Source: JACCXG01 sp963836735 (GTDB taxonomy: Bacteria > Acidobacteriota > Vicinamibacteria > Vicinamibacterales > 2-12-FULL-66-21). Taken from it: a DNA stretch of 64,000 nt. Positions 8,538-17,250 of the stretch are shown here, in pieces; position 1 is the first letter of the stretch, and every line of letters starts with the position of its first letter. A program made the position numbers and the translations under genes. Location: positions 34,243 through 98,242 of the forward strand of contig CAWIKP010000012.1 of NCBI GenBank assembly GCA_963836735.1, read 5' to 3'. The notes below the pieces were generated by a model that searched no databases, was not told the DNA's origin, and saw only the letters and a program-made list of their open reading frames with translations.

Positions 8538-9770
8538 TGTCAGACCGACCCACACCTCCTCCGCCGTCGCGATCGCGTTTGAAGGTCTTCATCACGATTG
8601 CCCTGGTGGTCGCCGCCGGCGGCGGGCTTCTCGCCTGGTGGATGCTTGGCGGCGGCGAGTCCACCGACGACGCGCAAATCGACGGGCACATCGTCCCGAC
8701 GGCGGCACGGGTCCAGGGAACCGTGCTGCGCGTCCAGGTTCAGGACAACCAGGAAGTCAAAGCCGGGGATCTGCTCGTCGAGCTCGATCCGCGCGACTAC
8801 GAGCTCGCCCTGGCGCGGGCCGAAGCGGAGCTGGCCGACGCGCGTGCGGCGGCGGAGGAAGCCGCGGCAGCGGTGCCGGTCGCAAGCGCGACGTCGACTG
8901 GCAATCTGAGCGGCGCCCGCGCCGGCGTCCAGGAAGCGGAGGCCGCGATCGAAGCCGCTCGCGCCGCCTTGAACGCGGCCACTGCGCGGCGGGCCGCCGC
9001 CGAAGCCCGCGTCAAGGCGGCCGAGACGGCCGACCGCAAGGCCGCGGCGGACCTCGCGCGCTTCGAGCCGCTGATCAAGAAGGAAGAGATCTCGCGGGCG
9101 CAATACGACGCCGCGGTCGCGGCCGCTGACACGGCCCGGGCCTCGCTGGCCTCGGCACGCGCCGCGGTAGCCGAAGCCGAGAACGACATCGCGCGTTCGC
9201 AGAGTCTGGTCGCCCAGGCCCAGGCTGCGCTGGGGGGCGCCGAGGCGTCGGCGAGAGCAGCCGCGGCAGCGCCATCCCAGATCGCCGGCAGCCGCGCGCA
9301 CGCCTCCGCGGCCGAAGCGCGCGTCCAGCGCGCACAGTCCGCGGTCGAACAGGCGAAGCTGAATCTCGATTACACCAGAGTGCGAGCGGCGCGCGGCGGC
9401 ATGGTGAGCCGCAAGACCGTCGAGGTCGGCCAGATTGTTCAACCCGGTCAACCGTTGCTGGCGCTGGTCCCGCTCGACGACGTCTGGGTGACCGCCAACT
9501 TCAAGGAGACGCAGCTCGAACACATCCGTCCGGGCCAGCCAGCGCACGTCTCGGTCGATGCGTTCGGCCACACTTTCGAGGGAAAGGTAGACAGCATCGC
9601 CGCGGCCACGGGCGCACGCTTCAGCCTGCTGCCTCCCGAGAACGCCAGCGGCAACTTCGTGAAGGTCGTGCAGCGCGTGCCCGTCAAGAATCACCCTCTC
9701 GCCCGGCCAGAACGACGAGCGCCTGCTCCGTCCAGGCATGTCGGTTCACGCCACGGTGGCATCCCGGTAA
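8537..9770 (+). CDS. HlyD/EmrA-family membrane fusion protein (one frameshift)
   Basis: Periplasmic adaptor linking the inner-membrane transporter to TolC. It has a single N-terminal membrane anchor (about residues 15-38), a barrel-sandwich start GTVLRVQVQDNQEVKAGDLL, a very Ala-rich coiled-coil hairpin (about 90-280) and the return strand LDYTRVRAARGGMVSRKTVE. VWVTANFKETQLEHIRPGQP is the EmrA-type beta-barrel signature. Near 9689 an extra A (AAGaATC) shifts the frame. The correct ending is TLSPGQNDERLLRPGMSVHA, stopping at 9770. Reconstructed length is about 410 residues. EmrB follows after 6 bases. Confidence 0.9.
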
Positions 9771-9776
9771 ACCGCG

Positions 9777-11333
9777 ATGACCGAGTCGGGCCCGCCGTAC
9801 GTCAACCCGTGGTTGACGGCAGTCGCCGTGATGTTCGGCACCTTCATGGTGGTGCTCGACACGACCGTCGTGAACGTGTCGCTGCCGCAGATCGCCGGCA
9901 GCCTCGGGGCCACGGTCGATGAGGCGACATGGGCTCTGACCTCCTATCTCGTGGCCAATGCCGTCGTCCTGCCGCTGACCGGGTGGCTGGCGACGGTGTT
10001 CGGGCGAAAACGCCTGCTGATCGTCGCGGTCATGGGCTTCACGACGGCCTCGCTCCTTTGCGGCGTCGCGCCGACGCTCGCCGTGCTGATCGTCTTCCGC
10101 GTGCTGCAGGGCGCAACCGGCGCGGTCATGCAGCCGCTCTCGCAGGCGGTCCTGCTCGAGGCATTCGAGCCGAAGGACCGCGGCAAGGCCATGGGTTTCT
10201 GGGGCCTCGGAGTGGTCGCCGCGCCGATCCTGGGGCCGGTGCTGGGCGGCTGGCTCACCGACAACTACTCCTGGCGGTGGGTCTTCTACATCAACATCCC
10301 GGTCGGCGTCGCCGGCGTGATCATGACCCGCCTTTTCGTCTGGGACCCCTCCTATCTGAAGCGTCGCAGCGAGGTCGTCGACTACCTCGGGATCGGTCTG
10401 CTCGCCATCGGGATCTCGGCGCTCCAGATCGCGCTCGACAAGGGACAGCAGGAGGACTGGCTCTCCTCCCCGTTCATCGCCGGGATGCTGATCGCCGCGA
10501 TCGCGGCGCTGGCGGGGTTCGTGTGGCGAGAACTGACGACCGAGCACCCGGTGGTCGATCTGCGCGTGTTCCGGATTCCGACTTATTCGATCGGCCTGGC
10601 GATCACGGCGGTGCTCGGTTTCGTGTTGTATGGCAGCCTCGTGCTGCTGCCGGTCATGCTGCAGACCCTGATGGGGTATCCGCCGCTCCAGGCGGGAATT
10701 GCGATGGCGCCGCGCGGGATGGGGTCGTTCATCGCGATGCCGCTCGTCGGCGTGCTGACGCAGCGGTTCGACGGCCGCAAGCTGGTGGGATTCGGGCTCG
10801 CGCTCGGCGCCTTCACCAACCTCTGGCTGTCATGGCTCAACCTGTCGGCCGGCTACTGGGATCTGTTCTGGCCGCAGTTCCTCCAGGGCTTTGCCCTGGG
10901 CCTGCTGTTCGTGCCGCTGACCACGATCACGATGGCCCCGATTGCGCGCGAGGCGATGGGCAACGCCACGAGCCTCTTCAATCTGATGCGGAACCAGGCC
11001 GGCGGGATCGGCATCGCGTTCGTCACCACGATGCTGGCCCGCCGCCGCGCGTATCACACCGCGGTGCTGACCAGCCACATCAGCCAGTACGCGTCGACGA
11101 GCGCGAGCTACCTGGAGAATCTGCGCGCCGGATTCATGGCGCGCGGCGCGGATGCGGCGACCGCAACGCAGCGCGCCTACGCCGCAGCCGCCGGCATGGT
11201 GGCACGCCAGGCGGCCACGCTGTCCTTCATCGATCTGTTCTGGATCCTCGGAATGTTCTTCCTGGCGATGATCCCGCTGCTGTTTTTCATGAAACGGCCG
11301 GAACACGCGGAAGTGGCGATCGCTGGGGAATAA
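9777..11333 (+). CDS. DHA2-family MFS multidrug exporter (EmrB/QacA type)
   Basis: Inner-membrane drug:proton antiporter with 14 predicted membrane helices, 518 residues, intact. Motif C-like and helix-1 sequences are clear (MFGTFMVVLDTTVVNVSLPQ), motif A is GWLATVFGRKR, and GFWGLGVVAAPILGPVLGGW is the DHA2 antiporter motif. It completes the TetR-TolC-EmrA-EmrB operon. The gene runs tail-to-tail with the M16 gene on the minus strand. Confidence 0.94.
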   Translation: MTESGPPYVNPWLTAVAVMFGTFMVVLDTTVVNVSLPQIAGSLGATVDEATWALTSYLVANAVVLPLTGWLATVFGRKRLLIVAVMGFTTASLLCGVAPTLAVLIVFRVLQGATGAVMQPLSQAVLLEAFEPKDRGKAMGFWGLGVVAAPILGPVLGGWLTDNYSWRWVFYINIPVGVAGVIMTRLFVWDPSYLKRRSEVVDYLGIGLLAIGISALQIALDKGQQEDWLSSPFIAGMLIAAIAALAGFVWRELTTEHPVVDLRVFRIPTYSIGLAITAVLGFVLYGSLVLLPVMLQTLMGYPPLQAGIAMAPRGMGSFIAMPLVGVLTQRFDGRKLVGFGLALGAFTNLWLSWLNLSAGYWDLFWPQFLQGFALGLLFVPLTTITMAPIAREAMGNATSLFNLMRNQAGGIGIAFVTTMLARRRAYHTAVLTSHISQYASTSASYLENLRAGFMARGADAATATQRAYAAAAGMVARQAATLSFIDLFWILGMFFLAMIPLLFFMKRPEHAEVAIAGE

Positions 11334-11370
11334 CACTGACGGATGTCGGGACTCGGGCCCCGAAAATGAC

Positions 11371-12813
11371 CTACTTCTCCCCCACCGGATTCCCCTCGAT
11401 GTCGTAGTAGACAATCGGCGCGATGTTGGCCGCCTTGAGCGGCCCTTCGATGAGCTTGCGATCGCCGACAATCACGATATCCAGCTTGTCGACGGTCACG
11501 TACTGTTTCGCCACCCGCAGCACATCGTCTTTCGTGATCGCGGCGATCCGCTTCGTGTACTGCTGGTAGTAGTCGTCCGGCAGGTTCTGCACCCACAGGC
11601 CCGTCAGCGCCGAGTTGATGCTGCTGACGGATGCGAACGTCCCGGGAAGACGCTGGATCAGCGCGTCCTTCGCGACGCTCAACTCTTCATCGGTAATCGG
11701 CCTGGCGCCCAGGATGCCGCGGAGCTCCTTCATGAACTCGACGAGCGCCGCATCGCTCTTCTCGGTCACGATGTCGCCGCCGGTCCGGAAAGGACCCGGA
11801 CCCTTGCCATATCCGAAGCCCGAGGTCACGCCGTAGCTGTAGCCCTTCTCCTCGCGGATATTGGCGTTCAGGCGCGACTGGAACATGCCGCCGAGCATCG
11901 TGTTCATGACCTGGATCGCGTAGTAGTCCGGCGTGTTCCTCGGCGGCCCCGGCCGTCCAATCGCGAAGGTGGACTGCGCCGCGCCCGGCTTGTCGACCAG
12001 GAAAATCGTGGTGGCCTTCGGCTCCGCAACCGGCGGGAACGTGAACGAAGGCTTCTCTCCACCCTTCGTCCAGGCCCCCAGCGCCTTTTCGATCACGGGC
12101 TTGACGTTCGCGGCGGTGGTGTCACCAACAACGGTGATCAGCGCGCGCCCGGGCAGGTAGTAGGCCTTGTGAAACTCGACGAGGTCCGCGCGCGTGACGG
12201 CCTTCAGCGATTCCTCGGTCACCACGCGCCCGTAGGGATGCCCGGAGCCGTAGACGATGCGGGGAAAGACCCGATTGGCAATCGCACCGGGCTGCGCGCG
12301 CGCCTGGGTCAGCTGGACCAGCCGCTGCCCGCGCAGCCGCTCGAGCCCGTTGTCCGGAAACGTCGGGTTGACCAGCATGTCGGCAAGGATGTCCAGCGTG
12401 GCTGGTAACTTCGCCGTGGTCGATCGGAAGCTGATCGATCCGCTCTCGCCCGCGACCGACGCGCTCACCGACGTCCCGAGCAGCTGCAGCGCGTTCGACA
12501 GCGCCTCGGCGTCACGCGTTTTCGTGCCCTCGCTCAGCAGAGCCGCGGTGAGCGAGGCGACACTCTGCTTGCCTGCCGGCTCGAACTGATCGGCGCCGCC
12601 GAGGAACGTGATCGAGAACGAGATGAGCGGCAGGTCGTGCTTCTCGGAGACGATGAGCTCGGCACCGTTGGCCAGCGTGCTCTTCGTCCATGCGGGCACC
12701 CGCAGTTCCGGCGTCTTCCCCGGCGGCGGAACCTTCTTTCGATCGAGCCCCTGCTGCGCGGAGGGCGCCGCCGACAGCAGCAGGAGCACAGCGAACGCGA
12801 TCCCGCCCCTCAT
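11371..12813 (-). CDS. M16 (insulinase) family protein, probably non-catalytic subunit
   Basis: Secreted 480-residue M16 protein with signal peptide (RGGIAFAVLLLLSAAPSAQQ). It has two M16 halves, with SGHPYGRVVTEESLKAVTRA in the first and EEKGYSYGVTSGFGY in the second. At the position of the zinc-binding HxxEH motif it reads AGKQSVASLTAALLSEGT, with no histidines and no HxxEH anywhere in the N-terminal domain, so it should not be a metalloprotease alone. Its start overlaps the next upstream gene's stop by 4 bases, and that gene encodes a catalytic M16 protein. The pair probably forms a heterodimer like mitochondrial processing peptidase. Intact. Confidence 0.9.
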   Translation of the reverse strand: MRGGIAFAVLLLLSAAPSAQQGLDRKKVPPPGKTPELRVPAWTKSTLANGAELIVSEKHDLPLISFSITFLGGADQFEPAGKQSVASLTAALLSEGTKTRDAEALSNALQLLGTSVSASVAGESGSISFRSTTAKLPATLDILADMLVNPTFPDNGLERLRGQRLVQLTQARAQPGAIANRVFPRIVYGSGHPYGRVVTEESLKAVTRADLVEFHKAYYLPGRALITVVGDTTAANVKPVIEKALGAWTKGGEKPSFTFPPVAEPKATTIFLVDKPGAAQSTFAIGRPGPPRNTPDYYAIQVMNTMLGGMFQSRLNANIREEKGYSYGVTSGFGYGKGPGPFRTGGDIVTEKSDAALVEFMKELRGILGARPITDEELSVAKDALIQRLPGTFASVSSINSALTGLWVQNLPDDYYQQYTKRIAAITKDDVLRVAKQYVTVDKLDIVIVGDRKLIEGPLKAANIAPIVYYDIEGNPVGEK

Positions 12814-14249
12814 TTGCCACCTGCCGGTTTCTTGGCGTCGTAGTCGGTCACCCGCTTGCTCTGGTCGGGCTTCGCCGCCTGATCCAGCTTGCCCTCCGGC
12901 ACGACGCTGAGCACCACGCGTCCACTCGTCAGGTACTTGTTCGCCACGCGCTTGACGTCCTCGGCGGTCACCGAGAGCGTCTTCTTGTAGGCGGTTCGGA
13001 AATAGCCGGCGTCGCCGTGATAGCCCGCGCCGTCAGCCAGTTGAAAGGCCTTGCCCAGGTTCGACTCCAGGTTGCTCACGAAGCCCAGCTCCTCGCCGGC
13101 GATCGCCTTCTGAATCTCCTCGGCGGTGGGGCCTTCCTTCTTCAGCCGCTCGATGATCGCCTCGCTCGCCGCTTCGAGCGAGGTCAGCGTGTGCCCGGGC
13201 CGCGGCGTGATGATCAGGATGAACTCTCCGACATCCTCGTTGGTGGACTGACCCGACTGCACGGAGGCCGCGGCCTGCTCGTCGTAGACCAGCGCTTTGG
13301 TGATCCGCGCCGTGCGCGCGCCGCTCAGGATCGTGCCGAGCACGTCGAGGGCGAAGCGGTCGTCGTGCTTCTCGCCGACCGTCGGCCACTGGATGTAGAG
13401 GCGAGGGACCTGCACGCGGTCCTCGTAAACGAGCCGCTTCTCCGCGCTGAGCGTCACCGGTTCGACCTTCGGCCGGGTGATCGGCTTGCCGCGGCCGATG
13501 TCGCCGAAGTACTTGGTCACCCAGGCCTTGGTCTGGGCGCTGTCGAAGTCCCCCACGATCGACAGATAGGCGTTGTTGGGCGCGTAGTACAGCCGGAAGA
13601 AGTTCTTGACGTCCTCTTCGGACGCCGCGGACAGGTCCTCCATGCTGCCAATCACGTCCCATGAGTAGGGATGGGTGGACGGATAGGTGGCGTGCGCGAG
13701 GATTTCACCGGCGCGGCCGTACGGCTGGTTGTCGTACGCACTGCCGGCGCTCGTTCTTCACGATGTCCCGCTGCGCGTTCAGCTTGGCCAGGTCGAGCGC
13801 GTCGAGCAGGTAGCCCATGCGGTCGGCCTCGAGCCAGAGCGCGGACTCGAGATAGTTCGACGGCACCGTCTCGTAATACGTCGTCCGATCGTTGTTGGTG
13901 GTCCCGTTGTTCGATCCGCCGACGCCTTCGGTGAGCTTGTCGTGCAGACCGTAGGGCACGTTGCCCGAACCGGTGAACATGACGTGCTCGAACAGATGGG
14001 CGAAGCCCGTTCGTCCGACCACTTCGTTCTTCGAGCCCACCTTGTACCAGACGTTGACCGCGACGGTCGGCGTGGCCTTGTCGGGCGACAGGATCACCGT
14101 CAGGCCATTCGGCAGCGTGTAGGTTTCAAATGGCAGCTTGATGGCGTCGCGCGCCGGCTGCGGCCGGGACGCGTCGGGGACTGAGCGGACAGCGCAGTGC
14201 TCAGCGAGAGGGTGATGACGAAGGCAAGTCTGCGTATGGGTGAATGCAC
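12810..14249 (-). CDS. M16 family zinc metalloprotease, catalytic subunit (two frameshifts)
   Basis: Periplasmic or secreted zinc protease. GTG at 14249 opens a signal peptide (HSPIRRLAFVITLSLSTALS). After a shift near 14185 the mature domain reads FETYTLPNGLTVILSPDKA and then HLFEH, the inverted zinc motif HxxEH with its glutamate. NERRQ is followed by a second break near 13738. Removing one base gives the expected YDNQPYGRAGEILAHATYP and then the frame ending at 12810. Reconstructed length is about 480 residues. It is coupled to the non-catalytic M16 partner downstream. Start choice rests on the signal peptide. Confidence 0.86.
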
Positions 14250-14314
14250 AGCTCTTTCTCGCTTGTTGATGCTCGTCTGCGTCTGGTGCCTTCCGCCTTT
14301 AGGCGGAAGATCCC

Positions 14315-15574
14315 CTATTCTGCCTCGACTGATGCGACCGGGGCCGCTCGACGAATCTTGACCCGGTGGATCCGGCGGCGTTCCGCTTCCACGACTTCGA
14401 CGACCAGGCCGTCGAGCTCGAAGGCCTCGCCGACCGACGGCACGCGTCCCACTCGGGTGAGGACGTAGCCGCCGACCGTTTCGAAGCCTTCCGGCTGGAT
14501 CTCGACGTGCAGCCAATCCCGCACCTCGGCGAAGTTCGCCTTGCCGCTGAATACGTATGTGCCGTGGCCGACCTCGACCACCGGTTCGGCTTCCACGTCG
14601 TACTCGTCCCGGATCTCTCCGACAATTTCCTCGAGGAGATCCTCCAGCGTGGCCAGGCCGGCGGTGCCGCCGTATTCGTCCACGACGATCGCGAGCTGGA
14701 CCTGCTTGCGCTGGAATTCCTTCAGCAGATCGGAGACCCGCTTGGTTTCCGGCACGAAGGTCGCCGGCCGCAACAGCGGCAGGATGCTGTCGGAGTCCTT
14801 CGAGTCGTCGGCCAGTCGAATCAGGTCTTTGACGAATATGACGCCGAGAATGTTGTCGAGGTTTTCCTTGTAGACCGGGATTCTGGAGTACTCCTGCTCC
14901 CGGAACAACGCGCGCAGGTCGGCGATCCTGGCGTCTTCCGTGATCGCGACGATGTCCGGCCGCGGCGTCATGACCTCGCGCACCAGCGTGTCGCTGAACT
15001 CGACGATTGACTGCAGCAGCCGCCGCTCGTCCCCTTCCATCAGGTGCTGTTCCTCTGCCGTGTCCGGCGCGGTGTCCGGGGCGGCGCGCGGCTCCTCGAC
15101 GACTGGATTTACCGCCTGCGACGCGTGCCGATCGCGCCGGGCATCGACGATCAGCCGCACCAGCGCATTGGTCAGCGGCGCGACGAAACGGGCGGCGACA
15201 TCGAAGGGCGGCAGCAGCACCTTGAGCACCCGTTCGGGATCGCGGCGCGCGATGAACATCGGCACGACGTGCTCGCAGATGAGGATGAAGATCGCGACGA
15301 ACAGCAGCAGCATTCCAATCGACTGGAACGTTCCGGTCCGCCGCGTCAGGATCGCGATCGCCATGGTGGCGAGCGAGAAGATGATGCCCAGAATCAGCCT
15401 GGCGGGCACGAACAGGCGGATCGGGTCGTCGAAATAGAAGCCGAGCCGATCGTCGCGGCCGCCACGCTCGACCATGAGCCGCAGCGACAGGCGCATCAGC
15501 GTGCTGAAGGCGGTCTCGATGGTCCCCACGTAGACGGCGGCAACCGCCAGCAGGAGCAGGAGGACTGGTATCAC
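14315..15574 (-). CDS. Hemolysin C/CorC-family CBS-domain membrane protein
   Basis: A 419-residue CNNM/CorC-type protein. The N-terminal DUF21-like membrane domain (about 1-150) opens IPVLLLLLAVAAVYVGTIET. The CBS pair (about 195-320) contains VREVMTPRPDIVAITEDARI and VDEYGGTAGLATLEDLLEEI. The C-terminal CorC_HlyC domain (about 335-410) includes FETVGGYVLTRVGRVP. Such proteins are linked to Mg2+/Co2+ efflux. It overlaps ybeY by 4 bases, matching the widespread phoH-ybeY-corC order. Intact. Confidence 0.93.
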   Translation of the reverse strand: MIPVLLLLLAVAAVYVGTIETAFSTLMRLSLRLMVERGGRDDRLGFYFDDPIRLFVPARLILGIIFSLATMAIAILTRRTGTFQSIGMLLLFVAIFILICEHVVPMFIARRDPERVLKVLLPPFDVAARFVAPLTNALVRLIVDARRDRHASQAVNPVVEEPRAAPDTAPDTAEEQHLMEGDERRLLQSIVEFSDTLVREVMTPRPDIVAITEDARIADLRALFREQEYSRIPVYKENLDNILGVIFVKDLIRLADDSKDSDSILPLLRPATFVPETKRVSDLLKEFQRKQVQLAIVVDEYGGTAGLATLEDLLEEIVGEIRDEYDVEAEPVVEVGHGTYVFSGKANFAEVRDWLHVEIQPEGFETVGGYVLTRVGRVPSVGEAFELDGLVVEVVEAERRRIHRVKIRRAAPVASVEAE

Positions 15575-16104
15575 CGGCCGGCTCCAGCCCGGGCAATCAG
15601 ACCGGTCGGCAGCCCGCCGCGGCGGCGCAGTCGCGTCTCTGCCCGGGCCATACGGCCGTGGTCGTCCGGGGCGGCGTGGTCGTAGCCCAGAAGGTGAAGG
15701 AAACCATGAAGGGCGAGAAGGCGCAACTCGGTCGGGTACGCGTGGCCGGCCTCCCTGGCCTGCCGCTTCGCCACGCCTGTCGCAATGACGATGTCGCCGA
15801 GGAAGCGGCCGTTCGACTCGCGTTGTTCATGCGCTCGCTCAGGCCAGGCTGGTCCGCTTGCCCTGAGCGAGGCGGAGCCGAGTCGAAGGGCGGGAAACGA
15901 CAGAACGTCCGTCGCGTAATCCTTGCCCCGGTATTGCCGATTCAGCTTGCGGATGTGGGGGTCGGGGACCAGCGCAATCGCGACCTCGCCGTGCAGGCGC
16001 GCGGGGAGCACGGCGGCCAGCCATCGAGCCAGGCCGCCATCGGCGATCCGGCGGCCGTGGCCGTCGGTCACCGTCACGCTGACGCGTCTACTGTCGGGAT
16101 CCAC
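15571..16104 (-). CDS. ybeY: Endoribonuclease YbeY with an in-frame repeat insertion
   Basis: Metal-dependent endoribonuclease in 16S rRNA maturation and ribosome quality control. HGFLHLLGYDH (H133, H137, H143) is the zinc motif, and YRGKDYATDVLSF and LGDIVIATGVAKRQA are family blocks. Between these two blocks the usual short loop is replaced by about 27 extra residues (about 72-98, RLGSASLRASGPAW and ERAHEQRES). These are encoded by a REP-like DNA repeat at 15830-15893 that kept the frame. It overlaps phoH by 17 bases and corC by 4. Confidence 0.93.
   Translation of the reverse strand: MDPDSRRVSVTVTDGHGRRIADGGLARWLAAVLPARLHGEVAIALVPDPHIRKLNRQYRGKDYATDVLSFPALRLGSASLRASGPAWPERAHEQRESNGRFLGDIVIATGVAKRQAREAGHAYPTELRLLALHGFLHLLGYDHAAPDDHGRMARAETRLRRRGGLPTGLIARAGAGR
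15830..15893. repeat. REP-like repeat inserted inside ybeY
   Basis: The stretch contains CGCTCAGGCCAGGC and GCCCTGAGCGAGGCGGAG, then CCGAGTCGAAGGGCGGG. The CCCTTCGACTCGG...CGCTCAGGGC type is a palindromic intergenic repeat I know from several bacterial phyla. CGCTCAG pairs with CTGAGCG to form a hairpin. Here it is translated as part of YbeY. Confidence 0.7.
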
Positions 16105-17041
16105 CGTACGATTCGTACACCTTGACGATCTGCTGCACCAGCTGGTGGCGCACGACGTCCTTGTCGTCGAACCGGATGAATGCGATGCCCTCGATGTTAC
16201 CGACGACCTTCATCGCTTCGACCAGTCCCGACGTCCGGCCCGTCGGGAGATCGATCTGGGTGATGTCTCCGGTAATGACCGCCTTCGACCCGAAGCCGAG
16301 GCGCGTGAGGAACATCTTCATCTGTTCGGAGGTGGTGTTCTGCGCCTCGTCCAGGATGACGAAGGCGTCATTCAGCGTGCGGCCGCGCATGAACGCGATC
16401 GGCGCCACCTCGACGGTCCCGCGTTCGATCAGGCGTTCGGCCCGCTCCACGTCGAGCATGTCGTAGAGCGCGTCGTACAGGGGCCGCAGATACGGGTTGA
16501 CCTTCTCCTGCAGATCGCCCGGCAGGAAGCCGAGCTTTTCCCCGGCTTCCACCGCCGGCCGCGCCAGGATGATCCGGGTGACCTTCTTCGCGAGCAGGAA
16601 CGACACCGCCTGCGCCATGGCGAGATAGGTCTTTCCGGTACCGGCAGGTCCGATGCCGAACACGATGTCGTGGTTCTCGATCACGTCGAGATAGCGGCGC
16701 TGATTGACGCTCTTCGGCAGGACCTGGCGCTTGCCGGAGGTCCGCGGCGCGCCGCGCAGGAAATAGTCGGCGAGCTCGACGTTCTCGTCCTGCGCCACGA
16801 GCTGAGCGGCGGTCTTCACGTCCCCCTTCGCCAGCCGATAGCCGCCCCGCATCAGGCTGGCCAGCTGATCGAGCACACGTTCGGCGCGCAGCGCATCCGG
16901 CGCATCGCCTTCCACGATCAGCTCCTCGCCGCTCGTGCGAATCCGCACGTTGAAGAGCCCTTCGAGGTGCTTGAGGTTCTCGTCGTAATTCCCGAACAGC
17001 GATTCGGCGCCCTCATCGGGAACCGGAATCTTGCGCATCAC
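16088..17041 (-). CDS. phoH: PhoH-like ATPase
   Basis: Cytoplasmic RNA-linked P-loop ATPase, 317 residues. An N-terminal KH-like region (about 25-90) precedes the Walker A GIGPAGTGKTYLAMA, ILARPAVEAGEKLGFLPGDL, RGRTLNDAFVILDEAQNTT (Walker B) and the sensor GDITQIDLP. Length and order match the PhoH-like proteins found beside ybeY. It overlaps ybeY by 17 bases, consistent with one operon. Upstream lies an inverted repeat element separating it from aspS. Intact. Confidence 0.95.
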   Translation of the reverse strand: MMRKIPVPDEGAESLFGNYDENLKHLEGLFNVRIRTSGEELIVEGDAPDALRAERVLDQLASLMRGGYRLAKGDVKTAAQLVAQDENVELADYFLRGAPRTSGKRQVLPKSVNQRRYLDVIENHDIVFGIGPAGTGKTYLAMAQAVSFLLAKKVTRIILARPAVEAGEKLGFLPGDLQEKVNPYLRPLYDALYDMLDVERAERLIERGTVEVAPIAFMRGRTLNDAFVILDEAQNTTSEQMKMFLTRLGFGSKAVITGDITQIDLPTGRTSGLVEAMKVVGNIEGIAFIRFDDKDVVRHQLVQQIVKVYESYGGSRQ

Positions 17042-17101
17042 GGTAGCGGGCGGTATAGGGGGAACTCCTTAGTGGTGAATGGATTGGATGGTACCACAAC
17101 G

Positions 17102-17249
17102 ACAACTCCCAACTCCCAACTTCCAACTCCCAAGGGAAGTCCTTCGAAGAAACCGGGTGAAAGCCGGCCAACCCGCTGGATCGGACGGCTTTCACCCGGT
17201 TGTTCGATCGTTTCGCCTTGGGAGTTGGAAGTTGGGCGTTGGGAGTTGT
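17102..17249. repeat. Inverted element with TTGGGAG-type heptamer arms and inner hairpin
   Basis: Left arm 17102-17135 is tandem CAACTCC-like heptamers and right arm 17216-17249 is its complement with one mismatch. Inside, a perfect 15-bp stem AACCGGGTGAAAGCC (17151-17165) pairs with 17187-17201 around a 21-base loop containing CGCTGGATC. The right arm stops two bases from the aspS stop codon. The element occupies most of the aspS-phoH gap. No U-tract is present, so simple termination does not explain it. Confidence 0.88.
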
Positions 17250-17250
17250 G

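Noticed and set aside
14100..15596. A long Arg-rich minus-strand frame of about 500 codons overlapping the CorC gene
   Set aside because: It is a shadow frame of high-GC coding sequence. The overlapping frame has clear CBS and CorC motifs. Only its last part (the signal peptide of the M16 gene) is real coding sequence.
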